A stretch of 56,123 nucleotides of DNA from Bacteroidota bacterium (GTDB lineage: Bacteria > Bacteroidota > Bacteroidia > Sphingobacteriales > Sphingobacteriaceae), in assembly GCA_030830805.1 (NCBI GenBank), contig JAURMH010000122.1, positions 1 to 56,123 of the forward strand, given 5' to 3'. Position numbers and translations under genes: made by a program. Of this stretch, positions 55,743 through 56,123 are shown in pieces. The notes under the pieces are model-generated. The model was not told the origin of the DNA. It saw nothing but the letters and a program-made list of their open reading frames with translations, and searched no databases. How positions within the stretch are numbered: the stretch's first letter is position 1; each line of letters begins with the position of its first letter.

Positions 55743-56123
55743 TTAATTGCCCGCAAAAGCATTCCAGCCTTGCGCCTGGAGTGGATATACCTTTTCGTTT
55801 TTGCTAACCATAATGGTTCCCGATGCCTCATCGGTCATGTGGCCAATGATGGAAAAAGAGATTTGTCCTTTTATTTTTTCGAAATCCGATTGGCTCACGG
55901 TAAAAAGTAATTCATAGTCTTCGCCGCCGTTGAGCGCGCACATGCTTGGATCTAAATTAAAATCGCGGGCGGCATTAATGGTAACCGGATCAATCGGGAT
56001 TTTTTCTTCGTAAATAGTACAGCCCAGTTTTGATGATTTACTTAAATGAATTAATTCCGAAGCCAAACCATCAGACACATCAATCATTGCGGTTGGTAGC
56101 ACTTCTATCTCCGCTAATAAATC
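55743..56123 (-). CDS. thiL: Thiamine-monophosphate kinase (3' part, cut by window edge)
   Basis: The C-terminal 126 codons of ThiL, which makes thiamine diphosphate. The frame is open to the right edge, so the start lies outside. Diagnostic segments are AMIDVSDGLASELIHLSKSS, TIYEEKIPIDPVT, and MCALNGGEDYELLFTVSQSD, all typical of the AIRS/PurM-like ThiL C-terminal half. Between its stop and the TonB-dependent receptor start (55619-55742) I see no recognisable terminator or promoter. Confidence 0.92.
   Translation of the reverse strand, partial: DLLAEIEVLPTAMIDVSDGLASELIHLSKSSKLGCTIYEEKIPIDPVTINAARDFNLDPSMCALNGGEDYELLFTVSQSDFEKIKGQISFSIIGHMTDEASGTIMVSKNEKVYPLQAQGWNAFAGN

Noticed and set aside
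55643-55910. Short frames on both strands between thiL and the TonB-dependent receptor
   Set aside because: The thiL reading frame explains everything from 55743 on; the overlapping frames have no domain and no plausible start.
1-56123. tRNA or rRNA genes, CRISPR arrays, insertion sequences, prophage or integrative element ends
   Set aside because: Gaps are short and none shows a cloverleaf, regularly spaced repeats, transposase or integrase; the strong hairpins seen are explained as terminators.

Overview
The window is a 56 kb stretch of AT-rich chromosome from a member of the Bacteroidota, most likely a Chitinophagia/Sphingobacteriia-type aerobe. The evidence is the proline-rich TonB with paired ExbD proteins, a type IX secretion (T9SS) C-terminal sorting domain, a SusC-style TonB-dependent receptor, the b558-type three-gene succinate dehydrogenase, the short NuoG, promoters of the TAnnTTTG type, and almost universal TAA stop codons. 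I see no prophage, insertion sequence, CRISPR array, rRNA or tRNA gene; gene order is mostly ordinary core-genome order.

Positions 1-18,180 are one long minus-strand block. It starts (at the right) with a TonB energising cluster, exbB-exbD-exbD-tonB, followed by a 79-residue membrane protein, a PstS-like phosphate-binding lipoprotein and a large TPR protein. It then runs into the full complex I operon nuoABCDE-(methyltransferase)-FGHIJKLMN, with nuoN cut by the window edge. Two oddities sit inside the nuo operon: a perfect terminator-like hairpin between nuoA and nuoB, and a SAM-dependent methyltransferase gene between nuoE and nuoF.

Positions 18.4-23.6 kb (minus) hold a DUF3127 gene, pckA, a SUI1/eIF1-like gene, a diacylglycerol kinase and an LtaS-like phosphotransferase; the last three are tightly linked. 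Divergently, metK is preceded by a Bacteroidota promoter and a sequence with the conserved core of the SAM-II riboswitch. After it come an S9 peptidase, a NUDIX hydrolase and an M1 peptidase (plus strand). Then, on the minus strand, come a Pif1-like helicase, sdhCAB, a lipoprotein and an FAD-dependent oxidoreductase.

Positions 37-44.7 kb hold a YugP-type protease, apaG, dusB, and a plus-strand membrane-lipid group (CPBP protease, DUF2007, cdsA, psd). The cdsA frame is broken by one in-frame TGA. A small secreted protein, an MscS channel and a Glu/Leu-type dehydrogenase follow. Positions 44.9-48.6 kb carry the translation operon ffh-rpsP-rimM-trmD-rplS (minus). The right end has rmuC, an acyltransferase, a T9SS-sorted alpha/beta hydrolase, a TonB-dependent receptor and the 3' part of thiL.

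Taken together the genes describe NADH and succinate entry into an aerobic respiratory chain, TonB-driven outer-membrane uptake powered by the resulting proton gradient, phospholipid synthesis and turnover, SAM synthesis, gluconeogenesis and translation/secretion. The least explained items are the PstS/TPR tail of the TonB cluster, the LtaS-DagK pair, the candidate metK riboswitch, and several small membrane or secreted proteins.
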